DNA of 64,000 nt from an uncultured Collinsella sp. (GCA_902491565.1 CABUIE010000002.1:62001-126000), one strand, 5' to 3'. Positions 1 through 8,376 are shown, counted from the stretch's first letter. The notes: generated from the letters alone by a model not told the origin. A program made the numbers and translations.

Positions 1-195
1 CTCCGCTGCGATCTCGCGGGCGCGCTGCTCCGTGAGGACGCGAGCGATGTCCTTCTTCACGGTGTTGACGCGAGCGGTGTTGTCCAGCTGGCTGGTGGCC
101 ATCTGGAAACGAAGGTTAAAGAGCTCGGCGCGCATTTCCTTCAGCTTCTCAACGAGCTGAGCGTCCGAGAGCTCACGAATCTCTGCGGGCTTCAT
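1..195 (-). CDS. rpmC: 50S ribosomal protein L29 (3' end outside window)
   Basis: L29 is a small 23S rRNA-binding protein at the peptide exit site of the large subunit. The visible part begins MKPAEIRELSDAQLVEKLKE and shows the helical family pattern with the conserved stretch LFNLRFQMA; 65 codons lie inside the window and the C terminus runs off its left edge. The ATG overlaps the rplP stop by one base (TAATG), so the two genes are probably translationally coupled at the distal end of the rplC-rpmC operon. Confidence 0.95.
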   Translation of the reverse strand, partial: MKPAEIRELSDAQLVEKLKEMRAELFNLRFQMATSQLDNTARVNTVKKDIARVLTEQRAREIAAE

Positions 196-698
196 TAGTT
201 CTCCTCCTTGGCGGCGGCGGCGTCCTCAGCAGCCCACTTGGCCTCGAGAGCGGCCTCCTCAGCCATCTCCTTCTCGATGCGCTGCTCAGCGTTCTTGGCA
301 GCAACAATCTTGGTCTTGATGGGAAGCTTATGCTGTGCAAGACGCAGAGCCTCGCGAGCGACCTCCTCGGGCACGCCCTTGACCTCGAACATGATGCGAC
401 CGGGCTTGACGACGGCCACCCACTCCTCGGGGTTACCCTTACCAGAACCCATGCGAGTCTCGGCAGGCTTCTTGGTGATGGGCTTATCGGGGAAGATCGT
501 GATGTAGACACGACCGCCACGCTTCATGTAGCGGGTCATGGCAATACGAGCGGCCTCGATCTGACGGTTGGTGATCCAATGGGCCTCGAGAGCCTGGATA
601 CCAAACTCGCCGAAATGCAGCTCGGTATTACCCTTGGCCTGGCCCTTCATGGAGCCACGCTGCACCTTGCGGTGAAGAATACGCTTAGGGGCAAGCAC
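195..698 (-). CDS. rplP: 50S ribosomal protein L16 with C-terminal extension
   Basis: L16 binds 23S rRNA near the A site. The protein begins MLAPKRILHRKVQRGSMKG and carries the conserved ITNRQIEAARIAMTRYMKRGG and MGSGKGNPEEWVAVVKPG regions. It is 167 residues, whereas the family is usually about 137-145; the excess is an Ala/Glu-rich tail after residue 140 that looks like a charged helix. Its start codon touches the rpsC stop by one base and its stop overlaps the rpmC start. The identity is certain; any role for the tail is unknown. Confidence 0.97.
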   Translation of the reverse strand: MLAPKRILHRKVQRGSMKGQAKGNTELHFGEFGIQALEAHWITNRQIEAARIAMTRYMKRGGRVYITIFPDKPITKKPAETRMGSGKGNPEEWVAVVKPGRIMFEVKGVPEEVAREALRLAQHKLPIKTKIVAAKNAEQRIEKEMAEEAALEAKWAAEDAAAAKEEN

Positions 699-1408
699 TA
701 CTGACCCCTCCTCTCGGAGTTACGACGACGAGGACGGGAAGAGCCCTCGAGTGCAGGGTTGGGAACAGGCTGGCCCGGGAGCTTCTCGCCCAGGTAGATC
801 CAGACCTTCACGCCGCAAGCGCCCATAGTGGTGCTAGCGACAGCCGTGCCGTAGTCGATCTTGGCACGGAGGGTGTGCAGAGGCACGCGACCCTCACGGT
901 ACCACTCACGACGGCCCATCTCGGCACCGCCGAGACGACCGGAGCACTGGATACGGATGCCCTTAGCGCCGGCCTTGCGGGCGGACTGGACAGCCTTGCG
1001 CATAGCGCGACGGAAGGCAACGCGGCCCTCGAGCTGCTCGGCAATAGACTGAGCAACGAGGTTGGCGTCGAGCTCGGGGCGCTTGATCTCGACAACGTCG
1101 ACGGAGAGCTGGCCCTTGGAGACGCCAGCGACCTTCTCGAGCTCGGTGCGGAGGGTATCGATCTCGGCACCCTTCTTACCGATGACAACGCCGGGGCGAG
1201 CGGTGAGGATGATGACCTTCACCTTGTCGCCAGCGCGCTCGATCTCGACGCGGGAGACAGCTGCGCGGGAAAGACGCTTCTCGAGGTACTTGCGGATCTC
1301 GAGATCGTTACCGAGGGTCTTAGCGTAATCCTTCTCTGCGAACCAGCGGGAGCGCCAGTTCTCGGTGATGCCAAGACGGAAGCCGGTGGGGTAGACTTTC
1401 TGACCCAT
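698..1408 (-). CDS. rpsC: 30S ribosomal protein S3
   Basis: S3 sits at the mRNA entry channel of the small subunit. The 236-residue product begins MGQKVYPTGFRLGITENW, has a KH-type RNA-binding region (VVIGKKGAEIDTLR) and the C-terminal GRLGGAEMGRREWYREGRVP block, and ends in a basic tail. Length is within the normal range. It follows rplV by six bases and abuts rplP, as in the canonical S10 operon. Confidence 0.98.
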   Translation of the reverse strand: MGQKVYPTGFRLGITENWRSRWFAEKDYAKTLGNDLEIRKYLEKRLSRAAVSRVEIERAGDKVKVIILTARPGVVIGKKGAEIDTLRTELEKVAGVSKGQLSVDVVEIKRPELDANLVAQSIAEQLEGRVAFRRAMRKAVQSARKAGAKGIRIQCSGRLGGAEMGRREWYREGRVPLHTLRAKIDYGTAVASTTMGACGVKVWIYLGEKLPGQPVPNPALEGSSRPRRRNSERRGQ

Positions 1409-1414
1409 ACAGCT

Positions 1415-1786
1415 TTACGCCTCCTTTCGAGGAGCAACGACGACGGTGATGTGGGAAGTACGCTTCAGAATGCGAGAAGCGGAACCCTTGGCGCGGGGAC
1501 GGATGCGCTTAAGCGTCGGACCCTCGTCAACATAGGCAGCGGCGACAACCAGGTTGTCGGCACGCAGACCGTTGTTGTTCTCGGCGTTCGCAACGGCGGA
1601 ACGGAGAACCTTCTCGACATCCACGGCGACAGCGCGGTCGCAGAAGTGGAGGATGTCGAAGGCCTGAGCGACAGGCTTGCGGCGGATCAGATCGACCACC
1701 AGGCGGGCCTTGCTGGGGGAAACACGCACGTACTTAGCGACGGCGCGAACCTCGGTGGCCTCAGTTTCAATAGACTTAGTTGCCAT
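1415..1786 (-). CDS. rplV: 50S ribosomal protein L22
   Basis: L22 lines the polypeptide exit tunnel. The 123-residue protein contains the typical AKYVRVSPSKARLVVDLIR segment and the long beta-hairpin region ending in PRAKGSASRILKRTSHITVVV. A ten-residue acidic N-terminal lead (MATKSIETEA) precedes the conserved part. It lies between rpsS (14-base gap) and rpsC in standard operon order. Confidence 0.97.
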   Translation of the reverse strand: MATKSIETEATEVRAVAKYVRVSPSKARLVVDLIRRKPVAQAFDILHFCDRAVAVDVEKVLRSAVANAENNNGLRADNLVVAAAYVDEGPTLKRIRPRAKGSASRILKRTSHITVVVAPRKEA

Positions 1787-1800
1787 TTACGGTTAACCCC

Positions 1801-2061
1801 CTATTTGGCCTTGTGGCCACGGAACGTACGAGTCGGCGCGAACTCGCCGAGCTTGTGACCAACCATGGACTCGGTAACATACACGGGCACATGCTTGCGG
1901 CCGTCGTGGACGGCGATGGTGTGACCAACCATCTCGGGGAAGATGGTGGACGCGCGGGACCAGGTCTTCACGACGTCCTTCTTGCCAGCCTCGTTCATCG
2001 CGGTGATACGCGAGAGAAGGCGAGTCTCCACGAACGGGCCCTTTTTGAGACTTCTGCTCAT
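1801..2061 (-). CDS. rpsS: 30S ribosomal protein S19
   Basis: S19 is a head protein of the small subunit near the A-site finger. The 86-residue product begins MSRSLKKGPFVE and has the conserved HDGRKHVPVYVTESMVGHKLGEFAPTR region split over residues 54-80. Size and position between rplB and rplV are as expected. Confidence 0.97.
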   Translation of the reverse strand: MSRSLKKGPFVETRLLSRITAMNEAGKKDVVKTWSRASTIFPEMVGHTIAVHDGRKHVPVYVTESMVGHKLGEFAPTRTFRGHKAK

Positions 2062-2093
2062 AAGTGCTTTCTCCTAAAACTCGGTATCCGAAA

Positions 2094-2924
2094 TTACTTC
2101 TTACGGCGACGAATGATGTGCTGGTTCGAGACCTTCTTCTTCTTGCGCGTACGAAGGCCCTTCGTCGGCTTACCCCAGGGGGTAACAGAGGGACGACCAG
2201 AGGTGTGGTTCTTGCCCTCGCCACCGCCGTGCGGGTGGTCGACAGGGTTCATGACGGTACCGCGGACGGTCGGGCGCACGTTCATGTGACGCTTACGGCC
2301 GGCCTTGCCGATGACGATGTTGGAGTGATCGGCGTTGCCGACCTCACCGACGGTGGCGCGGCAGGTAACGAGGATGCGGCGCATCTCGGAGGAAGGCATA
2401 CGGACGATAGCGTACTTGCCCTCCTTACCCATCAGCTGGCAAGAGTTACCGGCGGAACGGGCGATAGCAGCGCCCTTGCCCGGCTGGAACTCGACGGCGT
2501 GGATGAGCGTACCGACGGGGATGTCGGCGAGGGGCAGAGCGTTGCCCGGCTTGATGTCGGCGTCAGAACCGGACATGATGGTCTGACCGACCTCGAGGCC
2601 CTTGGGGGCCAGGATGTAGCGCTTCTCACCGTCAGCGTAGTGCAGCAGAGCGATGCGAGCGGAACGGTTCGGATCGTACTCGATCGTGGCAACCTTGGCG
2701 GGCACGCCGTCCTTGTTGCGCTTGAAGTCGATCACGCGGTAACGACGCTTCACGCCGCCGCCCTGGTGGCGGGTGGTGATGCGGCCGTTGTTGTTACGAC
2801 CGGCCTTCTTGGGCAGGGGCTCGAGAAGAGACTTCTCGGGCTTGGTGCAGGTGATCTCGGAGAAGTCGGAGATCGTCTGCCAACGCCTACCAGCGGAGGT
2901 CGGCTTAAGGTGCTTTACAGCCAT
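2094..2924 (-). CDS. rplB: 50S ribosomal protein L2
   Basis: L2 is a core 23S rRNA-binding protein required for peptidyl transferase activity. I place the start at the ATG of MAVKHLKPTSAGRR, preceded by an AAAGGG ribosome binding site; upstream in-frame ATGs extend the frame to 2999 but lie in the spacer. The 276-residue protein ends with the conserved NPVDHPHGGGEGK block and a basic tail. Unlike the tightly packed genes around it, rplB is separated from rplW by 179 bases that hold a promoter-like sequence. Confidence 0.97.
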   Translation of the reverse strand: MAVKHLKPTSAGRRWQTISDFSEITCTKPEKSLLEPLPKKAGRNNNGRITTRHQGGGVKRRYRVIDFKRNKDGVPAKVATIEYDPNRSARIALLHYADGEKRYILAPKGLEVGQTIMSGSDADIKPGNALPLADIPVGTLIHAVEFQPGKGAAIARSAGNSCQLMGKEGKYAIVRMPSSEMRRILVTCRATVGEVGNADHSNIVIGKAGRKRHMNVRPTVRGTVMNPVDHPHGGGEGKNHTSGRPSVTPWGKPTKGLRTRKKKKVSNQHIIRRRKK

Positions 2925-3003
2925 TACAATCCCTTTCAATAGGAATCCGTTAGCCATCGCAGACAGGGATTCGAGGTTCTGCCTCGGGTGCGATGACACC
3001 GGA

Positions 3004-3030
3004 CGTATACACGGTTCCGGGCGTGTCCAT
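3004..3030 (-). promoter_or_regulatory. Promoter-like motif between rplW and rplB
   Basis: The minus strand reads a TATAC -10-like box (TATACG, 3004-3009) preceded by GGACACGCCCG. The 26-base stretch 3005-3030 matches 23 of 26 positions at 4870-4895 upstream of rplC, and part of it recurs upstream of rpsL at 22151-22176. It probably marks an internal promoter or a regulator site in the 179-base rplW-rplB gap. No clear -35 hexamer was seen. Confidence 0.5.
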
Positions 3031-3103
3031 TTTATACGCTCAAAACCTTGAGCTCTCGCCTCCCCTATTTGGGAGGCATGAGCTCACTCAACAGCAGCGA
3101 GTC

Positions 3104-3391
3104 TTAGGCCTGGTTGCCAAAGACCTCGATGGTGTCGCCCTCGGCCAGCGTGACGATGGCCTTCTTCCAAGAACGGGTCTTGCCGGCGACATAGCGCACG
3201 CGCTTGGTCTTGGGCTTGACCGTCAGGGTGTTCACGCGAACGACCTTGACGCCGAAGATCTCCTCGACAGCGTCCTTGATCTGATACTTGTTAGCATCCT
3301 TGGCGACCTCGAACGTGTACTTGTTCAGCTCCATGCCGGAGAAGGAACGCTCGGACACGATCGGACGGATGATGATCTCGTGGGCGGTCAT
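3104..3391 (-). CDS. rplW: 50S ribosomal protein L23
   Basis: L23 sits at the tunnel exit and docks trigger factor and SRP. The 95-residue product begins MTAHEIIIRPIVSERSF and has the canonical YTFEVAKDANKYQIKDAVEEIF and VNTLTVKPK segments. Its start codon directly follows the rplD stop without a gap, so the two are probably coupled. Confidence 0.97.
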   Translation of the reverse strand: MTAHEIIIRPIVSERSFSGMELNKYTFEVAKDANKYQIKDAVEEIFGVKVVRVNTLTVKPKTKRVRYVAGKTRSWKKAIVTLAEGDTIEVFGNQA

Positions 3392-4018
3392 TTATGCAAG
3401 CACCTCCCCGAAGTGAGCGGCGATGTCGGCGGGCATCAGCACGGCGTTGTTGTTGACGAGATCGTAGGTGTTGGCCTCGTCGGCAGTGATGATGAACGTC
3501 TTGGGAATGTTGCGGAACGACAGGTAAGCATTGACGTCCTCATCGCGAACGATGATGGTCAGACGCTTGCCCTCAAGGCCGAGAGCCTTGAGCATGGCGA
3601 CGGCAGCCTTGGTGGAAGGCTTCTCGAAGCCGTAGTCGTCGACGAGCACGAGCTCGCCATCGGCCAGCTTGGCGGACAGCGCAGAGCGCATAGCCAGCTT
3701 GACCTCCTTGTTGTTCATACGCTTGGCGTAGGAACGGGGCTTGGGGGCGAAGACGACGCCACCGTGACGCCACTGGGCAGCACGAATGGAACCCTGGCGG
3801 GCACGGCCGGTGCCCTTCTGACGCCAAGGCTTCTTGCCGCCACCGGAAACCTCAGAGCGGCCCTTAGCGGACTGGGTGCCCTGACGCCAAGAGGCCATCT
3901 GGCACTTGACGATGTGGTGCATAACGTGGATGTTCGGCTCGATGCCGTACACCTCAGCGGCGAGCTCGGCCTCGGCGACCTTCTTGCCCTCGCTGTTCTT
4001 TACTTCAAACTTTGCCAT
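3392..4018 (-). CDS. rplD: 50S ribosomal protein L4
   Basis: L4 is a large-subunit protein with a tunnel-lining loop; in some bacteria it also represses its own operon. The 208-residue product shows the loop signature GRSEVSGGGKKPWRQKGTGR (about residues 54-73) and the conserved RQGSIRAAQWRHGGVVFAPK region. It lies between rplC and rplW as in the usual S10 operon. Confidence 0.97.
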   Translation of the reverse strand: MAKFEVKNSEGKKVAEAELAAEVYGIEPNIHVMHHIVKCQMASWRQGTQSAKGRSEVSGGGKKPWRQKGTGRARQGSIRAAQWRHGGVVFAPKPRSYAKRMNNKEVKLAMRSALSAKLADGELVLVDDYGFEKPSTKAAVAMLKALGLEGKRLTIIVRDEDVNAYLSFRNIPKTFIITADEANTYDLVNNNAVLMPADIAAHFGEVLA

Positions 4019-4064
4019 TTAAGTGTTCTCCTTGGTATGACGCTGGGCTAAATGGGCTGGGCCC

Positions 4065-4685
4065 TTAGGCCATACGGATGGCGACGAGACCATTCTTGGC
4101 ACCCGGGACAGCGCCCTTGACCAAGATGAGGTTCTGCTCGGCATCGATGCGGACAACGGAAAGGTTCTTGACGGTAACGCGCTCGTTACCCATGTGACCG
4201 GCCATTTTGACGCCCTTGAGGACGCGCGCAGGATAGGCGCACTGACCGATAGAACCGGGGTGACGCTGGAAGTGAGAACCATGCGTCATAGGACCGCGGC
4301 GCTGACCCCAGCGCTTGATGCGACCCTGGAAGCCCTTACCCTTGGAGGTACCGATGACGTCGACCTTCTCGACATCAGCGAAATCAGCGACGGTGACGAC
4401 CTCGCCGACCTTGTGCTCCTCGCCGTTCTCGACGCGGACCTCACGAAGGAAACGGACAGGCTCGACGCCAGCCTTGGCGAAGTGACCAGCCATAGGCTTG
4501 TTCACGTTCTTGGCCTTGATGTCGCCGAAACCGATCTGGACGGCGTCATAGCCGTCGGTTGCCTGAGTTTTAACCTGCGAGACAGCGCAGGGGCCAGCCT
4601 GGATGACCGTGACGGGAACGACGTTGTCGTCCTCGTCCCAAACCTGGGTCATGCCAATCTTGCGGCCGAGAATCATGCTGATCAA
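4065..4685 (-). CDS. rplC: 50S ribosomal protein L3, probable TTG start
   Basis: L3 is an early-assembly 23S rRNA-binding protein. The product has the GRKIGMTQVWDE N terminus and the RIKRWGQRRGPMTHGS and HFQRHPGSIG blocks of the family. I chose a TTG start at 4685 over the ATG at 4676: the resulting M-I-S-M-I-L-G spacing fits the N terminus I recall for other Coriobacteria L3 proteins, and GGGA lies seven bases upstream of the TTG. Here rplC is the first gene of its operon; rpsJ, normally just upstream, is 14 kb away at 18.6 kb. Confidence 0.95.
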   Translation of the reverse strand: MISMILGRKIGMTQVWDEDDNVVPVTVIQAGPCAVSQVKTQATDGYDAVQIGFGDIKAKNVNKPMAGHFAKAGVEPVRFLREVRVENGEEHKVGEVVTVADFADVEKVDVIGTSKGKGFQGRIKRWGQRRGPMTHGSHFQRHPGSIGQCAYPARVLKGVKMAGHMGNERVTVKNLSVVRIDAEQNLILVKGAVPGAKNGLVAIRMA

Positions 4686-4868
4686 GATATGATCCCAACT
4701 CTCGCGTGGTCTTGGGACAATGCGTACACCACCGAGCGTACGCCCCTAGAGGACCACTACTTACACGACGTGCTCCCCAACCTTGTATTGCGTCCGGACT
4801 ACCTGACAACCCTATTAAGCAGGCATTTTGTCCAGTCAGAATACTCCCCTGGTTTCACACAGCTGTTT

Positions 4869-4897
4869 AGTATACACGGCTGCGGGCGTATCCATCG
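4869..4897 (-). promoter_or_regulatory. Probable rplC operon promoter
   Basis: The minus strand shows a good -10 box TATACT (4869-4874) in the context CGTGTATACT. The -35 region is weak (TCGATG at 18-base spacing), but the motif GGATACGCCCG overlaps it, and the same block appears upstream of rplB and rpsL. The predicted leader to the rplC start is about 180 bases, long enough for a regulatory structure, though I recognise none. Confidence 0.55.
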
Positions 4898-4944
4898 AGA
4901 TTCATATTTCACTCACATTGTTTACGCAGGTAAAGTGCGTGGCA

Positions 4945-5109
4945 CGTTCCCAGTGTGCGGCGGAGGGGGCGGGCCTGAGGCATATTAAGGTTGTCGCGAG
5001 TTCCGCACGAACAGGAGAGCACTTAATGTGCTCTCCGTCGTGAGCAGGACTGTAGAGCAGCAACCTTAATATGCCTCAGGCCCGCCCCCTCCGCCGCACA
5101 CTGGGAACG
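4945..5109 (-). repeat. Hairpin element A (conserved core, 49-bp perfect arms)
   Basis: Two perfectly complementary 49-base arms (4945-4993 and 5061-5109) enclose a 67-base core (4994-5060). On the minus strand the core matches those of elements B and C except at several positions, and contains the inner stem GGAGAGCAC/GTGCTCTCC with an ATTAA loop. A two-base bulge followed by CGTGG/CCACG extends the arms outward. It fills most of the gap between the 3' end of the histidine phosphatase gene and the rplC promoter. The 459-base gap 4686-5144 holds this element and the promoter, and I see no gene in it. Confidence 0.9.
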
Positions 5110-5144
5110 CCACGTTGATGTCTGCTAAACCTTGTTCGCTCAGG

Positions 5145-5771
5145 CTAATGACTTTGTTGGGGGTCCACTATTTGCTGGAGGGTGAACTTACATTGATGAG
5201 GTTCGCCTTCTGCTTGTGGCTTTTGCCCATCGAAATCGAAGATCATGATGGCGCAGTTGGGGAGTTTTGTTGGGAGCTCGAAGCCCTCTGGGGCTGCAGC
5301 CTTGATAAATTGGCGGCTGGCGCTGCCGTGGCTTACTGCTAGGAGGGTTTCGATGCCCTCGGAGCCCATGAGATTGGTGAGGGTGTCTACCATGCGCGCT
5401 TGCAGCGCCTGGCTTCCTTCCCCTCCGAAGGGGACCAAATCCTCGCCCGGATCCCAGACGTCGGTGGGAAGGGCATCGTGGGGACCTTCCTCGAAGGTGC
5501 CGTAGCAGCGTTCGATGATGCCTTCGCAGGGCTCGGCAGCAGCGTCCGGGCCGAGGAGTTCGGCTGCGACGAGGCTTGCTGTGTCCATGGCTCGGCCTAA
5601 GGGTGATGAGACCACTTTGTTGGGGACGACGCCGTGGGCCTTGAGCCATGCGGCTGCTGTCTGTGCCTGTTGACGACCCAAATTGGTGAGCGGTGAATCA
5701 CAACGACCTTGGACCAGCTTTTTTACGTTGAATTCCGTCTGGCCATGACGAAGTAGATATAGGCGCTTCAT
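5145..5771 (-). CDS. Histidine phosphatase family protein (phosphoglycerate mutase-like)
   Basis: The 208-residue product belongs to the histidine phosphatase (PGAM/CobC) superfamily. The phosphohistidine motif RHG is at residues 8-10 (LLRHGQTEFN), the paired Arg at residue 60 (SSPLGRAMDTA) and the second catalytic His at 148 (AVSHGSASRQF). The length fits small-molecule phosphatases of the family, but the substrate cannot be read from sequence. No signal peptide is present, so it is cytoplasmic. It lies 39 bases downstream of the CDF transporter gene and is probably co-transcribed with it. Hairpin element A follows its stop codon. Confidence 0.85.
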   Translation of the reverse strand: MKRLYLLRHGQTEFNVKKLVQGRCDSPLTNLGRQQAQTAAAWLKAHGVVPNKVVSSPLGRAMDTASLVAAELLGPDAAAEPCEGIIERCYGTFEEGPHDALPTDVWDPGEDLVPFGGEGSQALQARMVDTLTNLMGSEGIETLLAVSHGSASRQFIKAAAPEGFELPTKLPNCAIMIFDFDGQKPQAEGEPHQCKFTLQQIVDPQQSH

Positions 5772-5810
5772 GCTCTCCCCTTCTGTATACCTAGCTTTAC
5801 CGGCGCAGCC

Positions 5811-6965
5811 CTACTCGTGGGTATGGCCTACGTAGTCTTCGTCGATCGTGATCTTGGCAATCGACTTGGGATATTCGGATTCGACCCGTTGCGCCAGCGC
5901 TTGCTTTAAGTCCTCGGCGCTCATCTGCAGATCCGAGGGTCGCACGCAGTCAAAGATCACGTTGGTGTGCGTAGGACCCGGCACGCAGCGCAGGTCATGA
6001 ATCGAAAGGCGGCTATCGATCTGTTGAGCCATGGCGTTAATGCGTAAACGCATGCTCGCCACATTGGGGTCATCGGTCACGATTGGATCGTAGTGAAGCG
6101 TGACAATCATGCCGTCTTCGTTCCTAAACGCCTGCTCGATGTTATCGAGCGTGTCATGGCTTTCCAGAGGGCTGGCCTCGGCTGCCATCTCGGCGTGAGC
6201 GCTTGCGAACTTCCTGCCCGGGCCGTAATCGTGAACCATCAGATCGTGAACGCCCAAAACGCCGGGATAGCTCATGATCTTGTCTCGAATGTGCTTGACC
6301 AGCTTAGGATCGGGCGTCTGGCCCAAAAGCGGGCTCACCGTATCCTGGATGAGTTCAAAACCGCTCCAGCCAATATAGGCGCCAACGGCAAGGCCGACCC
6401 ATGCGTCAAGATTGATGTGCGTCACCTGCGAAACAATTGCGCACGCTAACACGGCGCCTGTGGCAAGAACATCGTTCTTGGAATCTTGCGCGGTCGCGTG
6501 CAGCGTCTCGGACTCAATGCGGTCGCCGAGCTTTTGGTTGAGGGCCGCCATCCAGAGCTTTACGACCATCGAAAGCACGAGAACCGCCACCAGGGCAAGC
6601 GAGAACTCGACAGGTTCGGGGTGGATGACGCGCTCAACCGAGGACTTCACCAGCTCAACGCCAATCAACAGCACGAGCGCCGCCACGACCAGACCCGAGA
6701 GATACTCGTAGCGACCGTGTCCGTAAGGATGCTCGGGGTCGGCCGGCTTGCTCGCCAGCTTAAAGCCCAGCACGCTCACGATATTCGAGCTGGCATCGGA
6801 CAGGTTGTTCATGGCGTCCGCCACGATCGAAACCGATCCCGACAGCACGCCAATTACGCCCTTCGCAGCGCATAGTGCCACATTGGCGAGAATACACACC
6901 ACGCCCGTCAACGTGCCCACGCGCGCACGGTCGCCCTGCGCACGCTTAACAATCCACTCGACCAT
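5811..6965 (-). CDS. Cation diffusion facilitator (divalent metal efflux) transporter
   Basis: The 384-residue protein has the CDF layout: about six membrane segments in residues 15-215 and a cytoplasmic C-terminal domain. Metal-site residues appear in DAMNNLSDASSN (residues 50-61; D50, D57) and in HATAQDSKNDVLAT of the fifth helix, with the HPYGHGRYE loop typical of the FieF/MamM group. The C-terminal region is longer than in E. coli FieF. Such proteins exchange Zn2+, Fe2+ or Mn2+ for protons; the metal is not determinable here. The start is supported by a G-rich ribosome binding site just upstream. Confidence 0.88.
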   Translation of the reverse strand: MVEWIVKRAQGDRARVGTLTGVVCILANVALCAAKGVIGVLSGSVSIVADAMNNLSDASSNIVSVLGFKLASKPADPEHPYGHGRYEYLSGLVVAALVLLIGVELVKSSVERVIHPEPVEFSLALVAVLVLSMVVKLWMAALNQKLGDRIESETLHATAQDSKNDVLATGAVLACAIVSQVTHINLDAWVGLAVGAYIGWSGFELIQDTVSPLLGQTPDPKLVKHIRDKIMSYPGVLGVHDLMVHDYGPGRKFASAHAEMAAEASPLESHDTLDNIEQAFRNEDGMIVTLHYDPIVTDDPNVASMRLRINAMAQQIDSRLSIHDLRCVPGPTHTNVIFDCVRPSDLQMSAEDLKQALAQRVESEYPKSIAKITIDEDYVGHTHE

Positions 6966-7044
6966 CTACATCCGCCCCCACGGTACTACCTATATATCTA
7001 TTGCTCAAACGGATTGTAGTGTAGCCACTTTGTCCTCAAGATAC

Positions 7045-7077
7045 AAAAGGCCGCAGCCCGCACGGGCCACGGCCTTG
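7045..7077 (-). terminator. Rho-independent terminator after the EIIC gene
   Basis: An AAGGCC...GGCCTT hairpin with a GC-rich interior is followed on the minus strand by TTTGTATC, 40-70 bases beyond the EIIC stop codon. It separates the PTS gene from the CDF transporter gene. Confidence 0.7.
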
Positions 7078-7080
7078 GAA

Positions 7081-7112
7081 TGTGACATACGGGACTGCCC
7101 CTTTGTCGATCG
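7081..7112 (-). repeat. GGGACAG-type palindromic repeat
   Basis: The minus strand reads GACAAAGGGGCAGTCCCGTATGTCAC just after the EIIC stop codon. It is an imperfect palindrome and is related to the copy at 8344-8376 on the other side of the same gene and to other GGGACAG hairpins in the window. Confidence 0.6.
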
Positions 7113-7114
7113 AT

Positions 7115-8329
7115 TTATGCGCTTGCCTCGGCCACGCTCTTCGAGGTTTCGGGCAAATCGGCTCCGTCCCCCGTCGCCCGCCCCTTCGCCGGCACCACGC
7201 CAAAGCAGTAGCTCAGCGCCGCAGACACCGCAAATGCCGTGCCGCCGGCAGCGCAGCACCACAGCAGGTTCGGGATGCCGCCCGTGGCAAAACCAATGAC
7301 CATGAGGACATTCGTCATGCCGATGGTATAGGCCGTAACGTGGCCCACGGCCGCAACAAGACCTCCGACGGCGCCGCCAATGGCCATGCACGTCAGGCAC
7401 CTGCCATATTTAAAGCCGCAACCGTACAGCGCCGGCTCGCTTACGCCGCCAAGAACACCCGAGATCGAATAGCCCAGCATGAGAGCCTTCTCGTCCTTAT
7501 CCGCAACGCGGAGCGACGCGCCAAAAGGCATGCCCCAAACGGCGAACGTTGCCATCGTCGCGGCGATCAGGATGCACGAATCCGTTCCCACACTCATAAA
7601 CTGCGCATAGGCGAGCGATAGGACGACGTTACTGACGCCCGCGATCTTAAGGAACTCCCAGCCCGCGGCAAGCCCCATGAGCGTGAGCAGCGACACGATG
7701 CCACCGGAATTGCCAAGCATAAACATAAGCTGGCCCAACAGCATGCCCAAATAGCTACCCGCCGGCGCCGTAATACACAGCGAAACCGGAACCATGACAA
7801 GCATGGTCGCAAACGGAACGAACGAAAAAGCCACGGCCTTAGGGATAACGCGCCGAAAGAAACACTCCACTTGCCAAAGCACGGGCACCGAAATGAGAAC
7901 CGGAATAACAGTCGTCGTGTAATCGTTGACCGGCGCGGGAAGCAGGCCATACACGGAAGTCATCGATGCCCCCGTCGTCGATGCGGCATCGACGAGCTTA
8001 AGCAGATCGGGCGCAATCAATACGCCGCCCAGCATCATGCCCAGCTGCTCCGAGCAACCGAGCTGGCGGGCAGCCGCCCAACCAAGATAAACGGGCAAAA
8101 AGTAGTAGCCGGCGTTATAGAGCCAACTGTAGAACAGGCGATAGATTTCGGAATCGGCAGACCACAGGCCCAGCATGCCTTCACCCATAATGACGGCGAC
8201 GGTGCGGAACAACGCCGCGCAGACAATAAACGGCAGCGCCGACATCATGCTTTTGGACAGATAGTCCACCACGGCCATGGCGTTTGATGAGACCGTCGTT
8301 GTAAACGAGGTGTTAGAAACTTGTGACAC
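7115..8329 (-). CDS. PTS transporter, stand-alone EIIC domain (Glc/beta-glucoside superfamily)
   Basis: This is a membrane sugar permease of the phosphotransferase system. The motif GVSEPALYG near residue 280 is the GxTEPxxYG signature of Glc-superfamily EIIC domains, and about ten hydrophobic segments fill the chain. There is no EIIB or EIIA domain and none next to it, so it must borrow partners such as the EIIA at 50.1 kb. I set a GTG start at 8329 because AAAGGG lies five bases upstream; reading further upstream enters the accDA stop region. Length is 404 residues. The sugar is not identifiable. Confidence 0.82.
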   Translation of the reverse strand: MSQVSNTSFTTTVSSNAMAVVDYLSKSMMSALPFIVCAALFRTVAVIMGEGMLGLWSADSEIYRLFYSWLYNAGYYFLPVYLGWAAARQLGCSEQLGMMLGGVLIAPDLLKLVDAASTTGASMTSVYGLLPAPVNDYTTTVIPVLISVPVLWQVECFFRRVIPKAVAFSFVPFATMLVMVPVSLCITAPAGSYLGMLLGQLMFMLGNSGGIVSLLTLMGLAAGWEFLKIAGVSNVVLSLAYAQFMSVGTDSCILIAATMATFAVWGMPFGASLRVADKDEKALMLGYSISGVLGGVSEPALYGCGFKYGRCLTCMAIGGAVGGLVAAVGHVTAYTIGMTNVLMVIGFATGGIPNLLWCCAAGGTAFAVSAALSYCFGVVPAKGRATGDGADLPETSKSVAEASA

Positions 8330-8343
8330 AGAAACCCTTTCCC

Positions 8344-8376
8344 AATGTGACATGCGGACTGTCCCTTTGTCACATC
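8344..8376 (-). repeat. GGGACAG-type palindromic repeat overlapping the accDA stop
   Basis: The minus strand reads TGTGACAAAGGGACAGTCC followed by GCATGTCACA: a stem TGTGACA/TGTCACA around a GGGACAGTCC centre. It overlaps the last codons of accDA and ends about 15 bases before the EIIC start, so it could act as an inter-operon terminator. It pairs with the copy at 7081-7112. Confidence 0.65.

Noticed and set aside
4945..5109. Hairpin elements considered as ordinary Rho-independent terminators
   Set aside because: Arms of 32-49 bases with a 64-67 base conserved core and no T-run at the base are unlike intrinsic terminators, and separate normal terminators exist next to B and C.
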